Of a stretch of 64,000 nt of DNA, positions 43,885 through 52,154 are shown in pieces (the first letter of the stretch is position 1; each line of letters begins with the position of its first letter). The DNA is taken from assembly GCF_052030545.1 (NCBI RefSeq), contig NZ_JBPDIH010000007.1, positions 62,001 through 126,000 on the forward strand. Direction: 5' to 3'. Position numbers and translations under genes: made by a program. The DNA comes from CANMXU01 sp052030545 (GTDB taxonomy: Bacteria; Pseudomonadota; Gammaproteobacteria; Enterobacterales; Alteromonadaceae). The notes under the pieces are model-generated. The model was given only the letters and a program-made list of their open reading frames with translations. It did not search any database and was not told the origin of the DNA.

Positions 43885-44172
43885 AACTTCAACCAAATTC
43901 AGGTCTATACCTTTTTGGCGTTAATGGCGCAAATTACCGGCAAAAAGCCAGGTATTGCTTATCATAAAATTGTTAATGCCCATATCTATGAAGATCAGCT
44001 TGAATTGATGAAAGAAGTGCAGCTAAAACGTGAGCCTTTCCCATCACCTAAACTTATCATCAACCCTAAGATCAAAACCTTAGAAGACTTAGAAACGTGG
44101 GTGACTATGGATGACTTTACGGTTGAAGGTTATCAATGCCATGAGGCAATAAAATACCCGTTTGCGGTATAG
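43885..44172 (+). pseudogene. Truncated thyA copy (3' 287 bp), direct repeat copy 2
   Basis: Encodes the same last 95 residues of ThyA as 38709-38996, from 'NFNQIQVYTFLALMAQ' to 'CHEAIKYPFAV', without the catalytic part. It differs from copy 1 at 8 sites, all synonymous. The frame is open upstream for another ~16 codons but shows no thyA sequence. It is followed by the terminator expected for the ancestral thyA, so this is probably the original 3' end, displaced by the cassette. Not expected to be functional. Confidence 0.92.
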
Positions 44173-44198
44173 CGTATTGCAGTTAGTATAACTGCAAT

Positions 44199-44256
44199 AA
44201 AAAGCGCTTAACTTTACCAGCTTTGTTTAACAGCTATAAAGTTAAGCGCTTTTTTA
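44199..44256. terminator. Bidirectional terminator between thyA copy 2 and napH
   Basis: AAAAAGCGCTTAACTTTA and TAAAGTTAAGCGCTTTTT form an 18-bp perfect stem around an inner segment that itself can fold (CAGCT...). T and A runs on both sides serve two convergent genes. Confidence 0.92.
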
Positions 44257-44320
44257 TTTCTACCATTTTTTATTGCAAAATATAGCGTATCAACCACAAA
44301 GTATAGGCAATATAAAACGA

Positions 44321-45163
44321 TTAACGCTGCATGGTTATTTTAAACACATCGGGCGCGCAAACATCGATACAACGACCGCAATTAGTACAGTCATTATCAG
44401 ATATCAATGGGCCAATGCCTTTACTTTCGCCTTTAAGTGGTCCTTTAAGCACCTGAGGTTCAGGGCAAACCATATAGCAATCACCACAATTGTCACATTG
44501 CTCTCGGTTAGCGGCAGTCACCTTGGTACGACTCGCTTTACCTATCAAGCCATAAAAAGCGCCCATAGGGCAAATATGACCACACCAACCATGTCTAACA
44601 ACAAATAAATCAAACAGAAAAATCGCCACTAATACTAACCAGCCATAACCAATACCAAAAATAATGCCTCGGTTAACCATCGACACTGGGTTGAATAACT
44701 CCCACGCGACAAAGCTGATCACCAAGGGGGTTAATAAGGCGGCAGCCAGAATGACTAAACGTAATCCTTTGGGGATACTGGTGTGAGTATTAATGGAAAA
44801 TTTTCGTCTTAGCCAAGCGGCGGTATCGGTAATAATATTTATCGGACAGACCCAAGAGCAGTAAGCTCGGCCACCAACAAGAAAGTAAAAGAATAAGACA
44901 ATAGCAACGCCAATAATGGCATTTGCTTCAGGAATATGGCCAGCAAAAAGCAACTGTATAAAAATAAAAGGGTCAGAAAGCGGTACGGTATCTAAAATAA
45001 GGCTGTTGGCTAAATTACCTTTTATTAACCAAATACCAAAAACAGGGCCTAGTAAAAATAATGCGATAATAAATAGCTGAGAAATACGTCGCAAAATTAA
45101 GAATCGGTGTGCATACCAAAAACCATGCTTTGCTACTGCTGCGGTGCCAATCGGAGCTTTCAT
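44321..45163 (-). CDS. napH: Quinol dehydrogenase ferredoxin subunit NapH
   Basis: Membrane-bound iron-sulfur protein that takes electrons from quinol towards periplasmic nitrate reductase. It has 280 residues, about four membrane segments and NapH-type Cys pairs 'YCSWVCP' and 'WCGHICPMG'. Two C-terminal 4Fe-4S motifs follow ('CDNCGDCYMVCPEP' and 'CTNCGRCIDVC'). It overlaps the end of napG by 4 bp (ATGA). No napA, napB, napC, napD or napF is in the window, so the partner enzyme is not visible. Confidence 0.88.
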   Translation of the reverse strand: MKAPIGTAAVAKHGFWYAHRFLILRRISQLFIIALFLLGPVFGIWLIKGNLANSLILDTVPLSDPFIFIQLLFAGHIPEANAIIGVAIVLFFYFLVGGRAYCSWVCPINIITDTAAWLRRKFSINTHTSIPKGLRLVILAAALLTPLVISFVAWELFNPVSMVNRGIIFGIGYGWLVLVAIFLFDLFVVRHGWCGHICPMGAFYGLIGKASRTKVTAANREQCDNCGDCYMVCPEPQVLKGPLKGESKGIGPLISDNDCTNCGRCIDVCAPDVFKITMQR

Positions 45164-45909
45164 GATTTATCCTCCGGTTTTGCTATTTTAATGCCGGGTA
45201 AGTTAGGGTTACCTTGTTGCTCTTTTGCTTGATCTGTTTGCCAATAGAGCTGGTAATGATCTTGAATTTTACCTTTGGCTAGCGCAAGCGGTAATACTTT
45301 TATCGCTGCTTCTTCGGTAATACAGGCATGTTCACATTTACCGCAACCTGTACAAAACTCTGAATGCACCACAGGTTCAAGCACCGCATGATAATCAATA
45401 CGTTCGTTTTGGCGCCTCTCCAGCGTTATTGCCTTATCAATTAACGGGCAGACACGATAACAAATATCGCATCGCAAACCATGAAGGTTAAGACATGTTT
45501 CGCGGTCAACAATTACCGCAATGCCCATTTTAGCGTCGTCGATGTCAGTTAATTTGTGATCTAATGCGCCCGTTGGACAGGCCGGTACACACGGAATATC
45601 TTCACACATTTCACATGGGACTTTGCGAGCGTCGAATATTGGAGTGCCATTAGGGGCTGAGTCAAGCCAACTGGCTAATTTTAATGTATCGTAAGGACAG
45701 GCTTGAACACACAAACCGCAACGTGAACAAGCAGATAGAAAGTCTTCTTCTGGTAAAGCTCCCGGTGGTCTTAATGCACGAGCCTCACTAGCACTGGAAT
45801 TACTTGCGTAGCCGCCAAGAAAACTTGAAACAACACCCACCGAACATGCCGCTTGTGCTGAGTCAACGATAAATTGACGACGTGTCTTTTGTTTAAATTT
45901 TTTCACCAT
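45160..45909 (-). CDS. napG: Ferredoxin-type protein NapG
   Basis: Periplasmic iron-sulfur protein working with NapH. It has 249 residues. A twin-arginine signal (Arg10-Arg11 in 'KTRRQFIVDSAQAA') is followed by four 4Fe-4S motifs: 'CSRCGLCVQACP', 'CEMCEDIPCVPACP', 'CDICYRVCP' and 'CTGCGKCEHAC'. It begins the napGH operon, 58 bp downstream of a perfect FNR box, and napH follows with overlap. An alternative role with another reductase is possible because other nap genes are absent here. Confidence 0.9.
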   Translation of the reverse strand: MVKKFKQKTRRQFIVDSAQAACSVGVVSSFLGGYASNSSASEARALRPPGALPEEDFLSACSRCGLCVQACPYDTLKLASWLDSAPNGTPIFDARKVPCEMCEDIPCVPACPTGALDHKLTDIDDAKMGIAVIVDRETCLNLHGLRCDICYRVCPLIDKAITLERRQNERIDYHAVLEPVVHSEFCTGCGKCEHACITEEAAIKVLPLALAKGKIQDHYQLYWQTDQAKEQQGNPNLPGIKIAKPEDKS

Positions 45910-45939
45910 TAATCACCTTAAAAGCATGGCTACAGCGTA

Positions 45940-45980
45940 ATTATAGAACTCAGCGGTGATTAAAGGTTGATCTGCATCAA
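45940..45980 (-). promoter_or_regulatory. FNR-controlled promoter of napGH
   Basis: TTGAT-CTGC-ATCAA at 45967-45980 is a perfect FNR box. On the minus strand TATAAT (45945-45940) lies at the distance expected for a class II FNR-activated promoter (box centre about 41 bp from the inferred start near 45932). This predicts induction without oxygen. Confidence 0.85.
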
Positions 45981-46207
45981 GCAAGTCACTTAAAGGAAAA
46001 TATGAGGTTTATTTCGCATTAATATAGGTTAAAAATTTTATAGACGATAAGTCGATTCACTTTATCTATTACAATAGAGTTACAGTGTTTCTGCCCTTAT
46101 TTAAACAAACGTTTATATAATTGATATTATCTGGATAACCGATATAATTCGTCAGCTTTAATTTCTTTAGCTGAACCCCATATATTCTAAGTAGGGACAC
46201 TGTTTAA

Positions 46208-46927
46208 TTGATAGAATTTTGTGTTGAAAATTTCACTTTTTTAACTGCTGGCGAAGCAACGTCAGAACAAGCTGATTGTTACTGTTTTGATAAAGGTGAT
46301 TTGCCTGTGCTTGATTGGGTTCCTGCAATGCAGCGAAGACGTTTAAGTGCTTTTGCTAAAATGTCTTTGTTTTGTGCATATAAAGCCAGTAATGCCAGCA
46401 ATTCTATGCCAGTTGTTTTTTCATCTCGACATGGCGATTTACATAAAACTTCCGCACTGTTAGATACCTTAGCTGAAAAAGACAGTTTATCTCCCACCGC
46501 CTTTAGCATGTCGGTACATAATGCTTCTGCGGGATTGCTGAGTATTTTGACAGGCAATAAATCTGCATCAAATACGATTTCGGCTGGTAGAGATAGCTTA
46601 TTCATGGCGATTTTAGATGCCTACGCCAGACTAATGACAAGTACTGACGATAAAATATTAGTTGTCCATTGTGACCAAGCATTACCAGAGGCGTATCGAA
46701 ATTTTAGTGACGAAATACAAATTGATCATTGCATTGCTTTTGTTATGACAAAAGCCGCGGCAGATAAATCTCGAATTCAATTGAGTATGACTGAAGATGA
46801 CACTAAACGCACTTTATTGAGAAAGCCTCAAGCGGTAGACTTTATTGACTTTTTACAAGGCGATAAAAATACTACGACGAAGATCTTAGGAGATTCAATG
46901 CTATGGACGCTTAGGGCAGTAGCATGA
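46208..46927 (+). CDS. Beta-ketoacyl-synthase-like chain length factor of the aryl polyene cluster
   Basis: 239 residues resembling the N-terminal half of ketosynthases (ketoacyl-synt_2 type). At the place of the catalytic Cys it has 'SVHNASAGLLS', so it lacks the nucleophile, as expected of a chain length factor (compare ApeC in E. coli aryl polyene clusters). It probably pairs with one of the full ketosynthases encoded at 58728 and 61092. TTG start at 46208. First gene of a run of about 20 plus-strand genes, most of which overlap or touch. The 298-bp gap before it shows no clear promoter besides the divergent napG one. Confidence 0.78.
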   Translation: MIEFCVENFTFLTAGEATSEQADCYCFDKGDLPVLDWVPAMQRRRLSAFAKMSLFCAYKASNASNSMPVVFSSRHGDLHKTSALLDTLAEKDSLSPTAFSMSVHNASAGLLSILTGNKSASNTISAGRDSLFMAILDAYARLMTSTDDKILVVHCDQALPEAYRNFSDEIQIDHCIAFVMTKAAADKSRIQLSMTEDDTKRTLLRKPQAVDFIDFLQGDKNTTTKILGDSMLWTLRAVA

Positions 46928-47691
46928 AAAAATTAAATTATTGTTGGCGTTTATTCGCTACCGGTTTTTGTTTTAGTGTATTTGGCCTAGGTGGCTTAAT
47001 TATTTCCATCTTTGTTTGCCCGATACAAGTATTGATTTATCGTAATAAATCAATAAGAAAACAAAAGGCGTTAACTATGGTGCATCACCTATTTAAGTTT
47101 TTTGTTTTTCTACTCAAAGTTACTGGCGTTTCACACTTTACCTTTTCTGATGAGCAAAAACTTACCCAGTTAAAAGGTCATATCGTGATGGCTAATCATC
47201 CGTCATTGATCGATGTTGTTGTGTTAATTTCACTGATCCCTAATGCAGACTGTGTTGTAAAAGCTAATTTATTTAGAAACCCTTTTATTAGAAGCGTACT
47301 TAAAAATACCGGTTATATTAGTAACGATAGTGTTGATGGCTTGATTGAAGATTGCAATAACTCGCTAAAACAAGGCAATAACCTTATTATTTTTCCGGAA
47401 GGCACACGTTCAACGCCGGGAGAGAGCATCAGCTTTCAGCGTGGAGCGGCCAATATCGCCTTACGTTGTAACGCACCAGTTACAACGGTGTTAATTAAAG
47501 TAACGCCAACGACCTTAACTAAGGCGGAAAAGTGGTATCATATTCCAGAAAAGCGTTTTGAGTTTAGCTTAAGGCTAACGCAAAAACAGCCATCGTTTAA
47601 AATAACTGATGATACCGCTATGAGTAAATTAAGTCGCCAGTTTACATCTGCCTTGGAGCAGCATTTTATAGAGGAACTAGAAAGAGTATGA
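46924..47691 (+). CDS. PlsC-type 1-acylglycerol-3-phosphate-like acyltransferase
   Basis: 255 residues with an N-terminal membrane segment, the catalytic H(x4)D motif NHPSLID (His92, Asp97) and the substrate motif FPEGTRS (157-163). In aryl polyene clusters such acyltransferases attach the polyene acid to a lipid-type anchor. It overlaps the preceding gene by 4 bp and the carrier protein gene after it by 4 bp. Confidence 0.85.
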   Translation: MKKLNYCWRLFATGFCFSVFGLGGLIISIFVCPIQVLIYRNKSIRKQKALTMVHHLFKFFVFLLKVTGVSHFTFSDEQKLTQLKGHIVMANHPSLIDVVVLISLIPNADCVVKANLFRNPFIRSVLKNTGYISNDSVDGLIEDCNNSLKQGNNLIIFPEGTRSTPGESISFQRGAANIALRCNAPVTTVLIKVTPTTLTKAEKWYHIPEKRFEFSLRLTQKQPSFKITDDTAMSKLSRQFTSALEQHFIEELERV

Positions 47692-47948
47692 GTAGTTTAG
47701 CGCTTGACATTAAAACGTTAATCATAGAAACCCTAGATCTTGAAGATATTACTGTAGATGATATTCAAGATGAAGAGCCGCTGTTTGTTGATGGCTTAGG
47801 GTTAGACAGTATCGATGCGTTAGAGCTTGGCTTAGCCATTAAAAAGAAATTTGATATAAAACTGGATGCAAATTCAGAGGAAACAAAGCAACACTTTGCC
47901 TCAGTAAGTAGTTTATGTTCGTTTATCGAAAGTGTTCAAAGTAAGTAG
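47688..47948 (+). CDS. Acyl carrier protein 1
   Basis: 86-residue carrier protein. Phosphopantetheine attachment Ser41 lies in 'GLGLDSIDALELGL'. Acidic and helical as usual. One of two carrier genes in tandem (compare ApeE/ApeF of the E. coli aryl polyene cluster), which carry the starter acid and the growing polyene. Confidence 0.9.
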   Translation: MSSLALDIKTLIIETLDLEDITVDDIQDEEPLFVDGLGLDSIDALELGLAIKKKFDIKLDANSEETKQHFASVSSLCSFIESVQSK

Positions 47949-47958
47949 GTGTGAATAA

Positions 47959-48207
47959 ATGAAGTCTAGAGAAGAAATGTTAGCAACATTAACTGAAATC
48001 TTAGTTGAAGATTTTGAAATAGAAGCAGAAGATATCGCCTTAGATACACACCTATATGAAGAATTGGAATTAGATAGTATTGACGCGGTTGATTTAGTGG
48101 TGAAATTAAGTGAAATCACCGGGAAAAAAATTAACCCCGACGCTTTTAAACGAGTCAGAACGGTCGGTGATATTGTCAATGAATTAGAGGCGTTGTTGCT
48201 TAACTAG
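47959..48207 (+). CDS. Acyl carrier protein 2
   Basis: 82-residue carrier protein with Ser40 in 'ELELDSIDAVDLVV'. It begins 10 bp after carrier 1, and the next gene overlaps its stop codon. It differs clearly from carrier 1, suggesting different tasks for the two. Confidence 0.9.
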   Translation: MKSREEMLATLTEILVEDFEIEAEDIALDTHLYEELELDSIDAVDLVVKLSEITGKKINPDAFKRVRTVGDIVNELEALLLN

Positions 48208-48776
48208 TGAAAACTGCACTGAATATAGCTATGGGTATGGTATTAATATCGTACCCATTTTTAATTTTTATTGGCTTACAGCATTTCGAACCACGTTGGT
48301 TAAGTGTTTTAATCTTGGCGGTTGTTGGCGCTCGGCTCATGCTATCAAAAGCTTTGATAGCTAAGATGCCATGGTTGCCTGTGGCAAGTTTATTAGGTGC
48401 ACTAACCCTTATATTTTCAATAGTCGCTAATAATCAGATTGGCGTTTTGCTTTATCCTGTTGCCATCAATATTGCATTATTCTCTGTATTTAGTTTTTCA
48501 TTGTTTAAAAAGCCTAGTGTTATAGAAAGTTTTGCTCGTATCTCAGAACCTAACTTAGATGAGCATGGCGTTAAATATACAGAAAAAGTCACGTTTATTT
48601 GGTGTGTGTTTTTTGTTTTTAATGGCGCTATTTCATTATATACCGCGATATATGCTTCACCCGAAGTGTGGATGATATATAACGGCTTGATCGCCTATAT
48701 CGCGATGAGCACACTTTTTATATTGGAATGGCTAGTTAGACAAGTCGTTAAGAAAAGATCAAATGACCAATATTAA
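48207..48776 (+). CDS. Integral membrane protein of aryl polyene clusters (COG4648-like)
   Basis: 189 residues with about five to six hydrophobic segments and 'RISEPNLDEHGVKYTEKVTFIW' in a loop. Such a membrane protein follows the carrier genes in gammaproteobacterial aryl polyene clusters, where its function is not defined. GTG start; overlaps its neighbours on both sides. Confidence 0.7.
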   Translation: MKTALNIAMGMVLISYPFLIFIGLQHFEPRWLSVLILAVVGARLMLSKALIAKMPWLPVASLLGALTLIFSIVANNQIGVLLYPVAINIALFSVFSFSLFKKPSVIESFARISEPNLDEHGVKYTEKVTFIWCVFFVFNGAISLYTAIYASPEVWMIYNGLIAYIAMSTLFILEWLVRQVVKKRSNDQY

Positions 48777-50103
48777 ACTAGCTGACAGCCCATTATTTGC
48801 CGGGAAAGACTCATATTCAAAGAAAGAGTTTTGGCATCACGTTGCCTTATATCGGCAAGCATGTGCTAGTTTGGTTAAAGATAATAGCCAAGCCAACGTT
48901 TTATTATTTGATAACAATATCTTTCGATTTCTTGTTCGTCTAATTGCGCTAGGTTTAGAAGGATGCACCGTTGTATTACCGCCTAACGATCAGCAGGGCA
49001 CAATTGAGGACATTTTACCTGATATTGATTACATTGCTGGCGATATTTTAATTGATCATCAAACTTCTTTAGAAAAGCAAACTGACAAGGTGAACGCTCG
49101 AGTTGATGCTATTAAAGGTTCAATGTGGCCAACAACCGGAGAGCTCATCTTTTTTACTTCGGGTTCTTCAGGAAAAGCCAAAGCGATTACTAAAAGCTGG
49201 ACGCAAATTAATAATGAACTAAGTGTATTACAAACCCAGTTTAGGTTTGCTACCAATAGCGTTTTTATTTCAACAGTATCCCATCAGCATATTTATGGCT
49301 TGTTATTTCGAGCGTTATTGCCACTTAAATTAGGCAATACCTTATATGAGAGTTTTGAATACCCTGAACATATTGCTGCTGTTATTTCAGATAAAAAGCA
49401 CTGTGTTTTAGTTTCAAGTCCTGCATTTTTGAGTCGGTTAGTGAAAGACAATGTCCTTGAAAAGCACAATAGCTGCTTTGACTACATTTTTAGTTCAGGT
49501 GGAAAGTTAATTGACTCCGATGCATTTTTGTTATTTAAACAAATGAAGCAGGGAGTGGTTCAAGTATACGGCAGCACTGAAACTGGCGGTATTGCACATC
49601 GACAAGTTGAAACATCTGCTGATGAGCTATGGCAGTTTTTTCCAAATGTCTCTTGCCAAGTTGACTCAGAGACAAAACAGTTAATATTAACGTCTCCTTT
49701 CATACAAGAAAATCAATTACTACTAGAAGATTTAGGTGAAATTCATTCCGGCAAGCTTCGCTTATTAGGGCGTATTGACCGCACCATTAAGTTGGAAGAA
49801 AAGCGAATTAACTTAACCCTGATGGAGTCATTGTGTGAGCAGCATGTGTGGATTAGCCAGGCGCGATTTTTATTGCTAGAACAACGCCGCACTATCTTAG
49901 TGGCAGTGATAAAGTTGAATGAATTAGGGAATAAGCAACTTGAAGAAAACGGCACTCGATTTATTAATAATCAGCTTAAAGCGCATCTTTTGACACATTT
50001 TGAGTTGGTTACTTTGCCAAGAAAGTGGCGTTATGTTGAGGAATTTCCATATAATGCACAAGGTAAACTTCCTGTTGCTGAGTTGGAGAAATTGTTTGTC
50101 TAA
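48763..50103 (+). CDS. Acyl-ACP synthetase / AMP-dependent ligase
   Basis: 446 residues, shorter than typical acyl-CoA ligases. P-loop motif 'FTSGSSGKAK' at 131-140, 'QVYGSTETGG' in the middle, and the C-terminal catalytic Lys in 'FPYNAQGKLP'. It probably activates the aromatic starter acid made by the lyase at 52155 and loads it on a carrier protein (compare ApeH). It overlaps the membrane protein gene and the dehydratase gene. Confidence 0.85.
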   Translation: MTNIKLADSPLFAGKDSYSKKEFWHHVALYRQACASLVKDNSQANVLLFDNNIFRFLVRLIALGLEGCTVVLPPNDQQGTIEDILPDIDYIAGDILIDHQTSLEKQTDKVNARVDAIKGSMWPTTGELIFFTSGSSGKAKAITKSWTQINNELSVLQTQFRFATNSVFISTVSHQHIYGLLFRALLPLKLGNTLYESFEYPEHIAAVISDKKHCVLVSSPAFLSRLVKDNVLEKHNSCFDYIFSSGGKLIDSDAFLLFKQMKQGVVQVYGSTETGGIAHRQVETSADELWQFFPNVSCQVDSETKQLILTSPFIQENQLLLEDLGEIHSGKLRLLGRIDRTIKLEEKRINLTLMESLCEQHVWISQARFLLLEQRRTILVAVIKLNELGNKQLEENGTRFINNQLKAHLLTHFELVTLPRKWRYVEEFPYNAQGKLPVAELEKLFV

Positions 50104-50455
50104 ATTAACCTCTGTATTACCTAAAGTGATTGATAGTGAATTAGTGCCAGACGGCATTAATGTAAAATTATATATTGATGAAAATATTGATTACTTTAAA
50201 GGGCATTTTCCTGAGGCTCCTGTGCTGCCAGGTGTGGTGCAACTTGACTGGGCAATTTACTTTGCACGTAAACACTTAGATATTTTAGATAGTGACGTAA
50301 AAAATGTTGAGGTACTTAAGTTTCAAGTGATTGTTCGCCCTAATATGGAAGTTCAACTAAATTTGGTGAAAAAATCTGACACTAAATTTACCTTTACCTA
50401 CTTATCTGAAAAAGGTGCACATGCTTCTGGTCGCATTGTGCTTGAGGAAAAGTAG
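50096..50455 (+). CDS. FabZ-like 3-hydroxyacyl-ACP dehydratase (hotdog fold)
   Basis: 119 residues; 'YFKGHFPEAPVLPGVVQLD' carries the catalytic His37 of the FabZ/FabA hotdog fold. It removes water from 3-hydroxyacyl-ACP to build the polyene double bonds (compare ApeI). I chose TTG 50096 (GGAGA 6 bp upstream, 8-bp overlap with the ligase gene). A longer open frame from 50000 exists but its extra N-terminus shows no family sequence. Confidence 0.85.
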   Translation: MSKLTSVLPKVIDSELVPDGINVKLYIDENIDYFKGHFPEAPVLPGVVQLDWAIYFARKHLDILDSDVKNVEVLKFQVIVRPNMEVQLNLVKKSDTKFTFTYLSEKGAHASGRIVLEEK

Positions 50456-51187
50456 GTGTCGTATTGTTTTATCATCCCGAACTATAACCACATTGGTTAC
50501 ATTGAAACACTGATCCAATCGCTAGAGCGTTATAACTTTCCAATTGTAATGGTTAACGATGCCAGCGAAGCTTCGGTAAAAGAAAAGCTAATTGCCATTG
50601 AAGCGAACACGCCACAATTAACCTTGCTCAACCATGAGGTAAATCAAGGTAAAGGCGGAGCAGTGCAAACTGGCCTTCTGTACGCAGAACAACAAGGGTA
50701 TGACTTTGCTATCCAAATTGATGCTGACGGCCAACATTGTTTGGACGATATTGATACTATGTTATCAATGTCGAAAACCTATCCTGAATATGTCATAAGC
50801 GGTAAGCCGATATATGATGAGTCTATTCCTAAACACCGATATTGGGCGCGCTATATTACCCATTTTTGGGTGATGATCGAAACCTTATCAACAAAACTCA
50901 AAGATACTATGTGCGGCTATCGAGTTTACCCCGTTAAAGCGAGTGTAAAACTCATTCAAGAAGTGAGTTTAGGTAAACGTATGGACTTTGATATTGAAAT
51001 TTTAGTACGTTTGTTTTGGCGAGGAGTTGAAAGTAAGTTTGTTGATACAAAAGTGATTTATCCTGAAGCAGGTATTTCTCATTTTAGGGCGTTTGAAGAC
51101 AATGTTCGTATTTCATGGATGCATACTAAGCTGTGCATTGGCATGCTAGTTCGCTCTCCAATGCTGCTTAAAAGAAAGTTTCAATAA
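50456..51187 (+). CDS. Family 2 glycosyltransferase
   Basis: 243 residues of GT-A fold: 'FIIPNYNHIGYIETLIQSL' at the start, 'MVNDAS', and the metal-binding DAD at 89-91 in 'AIQIDADGQH'. C-terminal 'TMCGYRVYP' and 'MDFDIEILVRLFWRG' resemble dolichol-phosphate-mannose-synthase-type enzymes. In aryl polyene clusters it probably helps make the sugar/lipid anchor. The GTG start directly follows the dehydratase stop. In some clusters this domain is fused to an acyltransferase; here the two are separate genes. Confidence 0.85.
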   Translation: MSYCFIIPNYNHIGYIETLIQSLERYNFPIVMVNDASEASVKEKLIAIEANTPQLTLLNHEVNQGKGGAVQTGLLYAEQQGYDFAIQIDADGQHCLDDIDTMLSMSKTYPEYVISGKPIYDESIPKHRYWARYITHFWVMIETLSTKLKDTMCGYRVYPVKASVKLIQEVSLGKRMDFDIEILVRLFWRGVESKFVDTKVIYPEAGISHFRAFEDNVRISWMHTKLCIGMLVRSPMLLKRKFQ

Positions 51188-52143
51188 TGTCATCAAATCA
51201 ATCTCATTGGTCAAAAATTGACGAACGTGGCTCAGTGCTTGGCTTAAAGATATTACTCTTTTTTTACCGATTTTTAGGGCGCAAGTTATTGTGGTGCGGG
51301 TTATTTCCTGTCGTTTTATTTATGTACGTTACCGGTAAAAATGCGCGAACAGCGTCACAACAGTTTTTTCTAAAAGCCCATAACATTGATAAGAGTGTGC
51401 CTAAGCCAACGTTTTTTGTTTCATTAAAACACTTTTGTCAATTCGCTGACTCAGCGTTTGATAAGCTAGACGCGTGGTTAGGCCGTATAACGCAACAAGA
51501 TATTCGTTATCAAAATCAAAATATCTTCCCCAAATTAGTCGCTAAAAAGCAAGGGGCGATTTTTATTGGTTCGCATTTAGGTAACTTAGAAGTATGTCGT
51601 GCTTTAAGTCATCAAAAATATAGTAGTCGGATTAATGTCTTAGTGTTTACTGCCAATGCCGTGAAGTTTAATCAAATCTTACAAGAGGTCAATCAGCAGG
51701 CTTCGGTAAACTTGATTCAGGTTGATAGTATGTCACCAAGTTTAGCTATTGATTTACAAGAAAAGGTCGATAACGGCGAGATGGTGGTTATCGTTGGCGA
51801 TAGAACCAGTGTAACTACAGCAGGTCGGGTTGAGTATATTCCATTTTTAGGTGAACCCGCCCCTTTTTCACAAGGGCCATTTATTCTCGCTTCATTGTTA
51901 TCATGTCCGGTATATTGGTTCTTTTGCTTAAAAGAAGAACAGGGGTTTAATGTTGTTTTTGAACATGTTGCAGACAATATTGAATTACCTCGAAAGCAAC
52001 GCAAAGAAGTGTTAAATGGTTTGATCACTGAATATGTTAGGCGCTTAGAGTATTATGCTTTGCGTTATCCGTTTCAATGGTTTAATTTTTTTAATTTTTG
52101 GCAAAAAGATGATGCTGTGCAGCGAAATCACAAAAAAGTGTAA
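51187..52143 (+). CDS. LpxL-like lysophospholipid acyltransferase
   Basis: 318 residues. It resembles lipid A acyltransferases (HtrB/LpxL family): an N-terminal membrane segment, the catalytic pattern 'GSHLGNLEVCRAL' (His130, Glu135) and 'VIVGDRTSV', 'VEYIPFLGEPAPFSQGP'. Likely transfers an acyl group to the glycolipid anchor of the pigment. It overlaps the glycosyltransferase gene by 1 bp, which suggests joint function. Confidence 0.83.
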   Translation: MSSNQSHWSKIDERGSVLGLKILLFFYRFLGRKLLWCGLFPVVLFMYVTGKNARTASQQFFLKAHNIDKSVPKPTFFVSLKHFCQFADSAFDKLDAWLGRITQQDIRYQNQNIFPKLVAKKQGAIFIGSHLGNLEVCRALSHQKYSSRINVLVFTANAVKFNQILQEVNQQASVNLIQVDSMSPSLAIDLQEKVDNGEMVVIVGDRTSVTTAGRVEYIPFLGEPAPFSQGPFILASLLSCPVYWFFCLKEEQGFNVVFEHVADNIELPRKQRKEVLNGLITEYVRRLEYYALRYPFQWFNFFNFWQKDDAVQRNHKKV

Positions 52144-52154
52144 TTAAGGTAAAA

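Noticed and set aside
43837..44172. Open reading frame ending like ThyA, as a second functional thymidylate synthase
   Set aside because: It lacks the catalytic Cys and two thirds of the protein; only the last 95 residues match.
38709..44172. Prophage or integrative element in thyA
   Set aside because: No integrase, excisionase, phage or conjugation gene; the 287-bp repeat is far longer than a normal attachment core.
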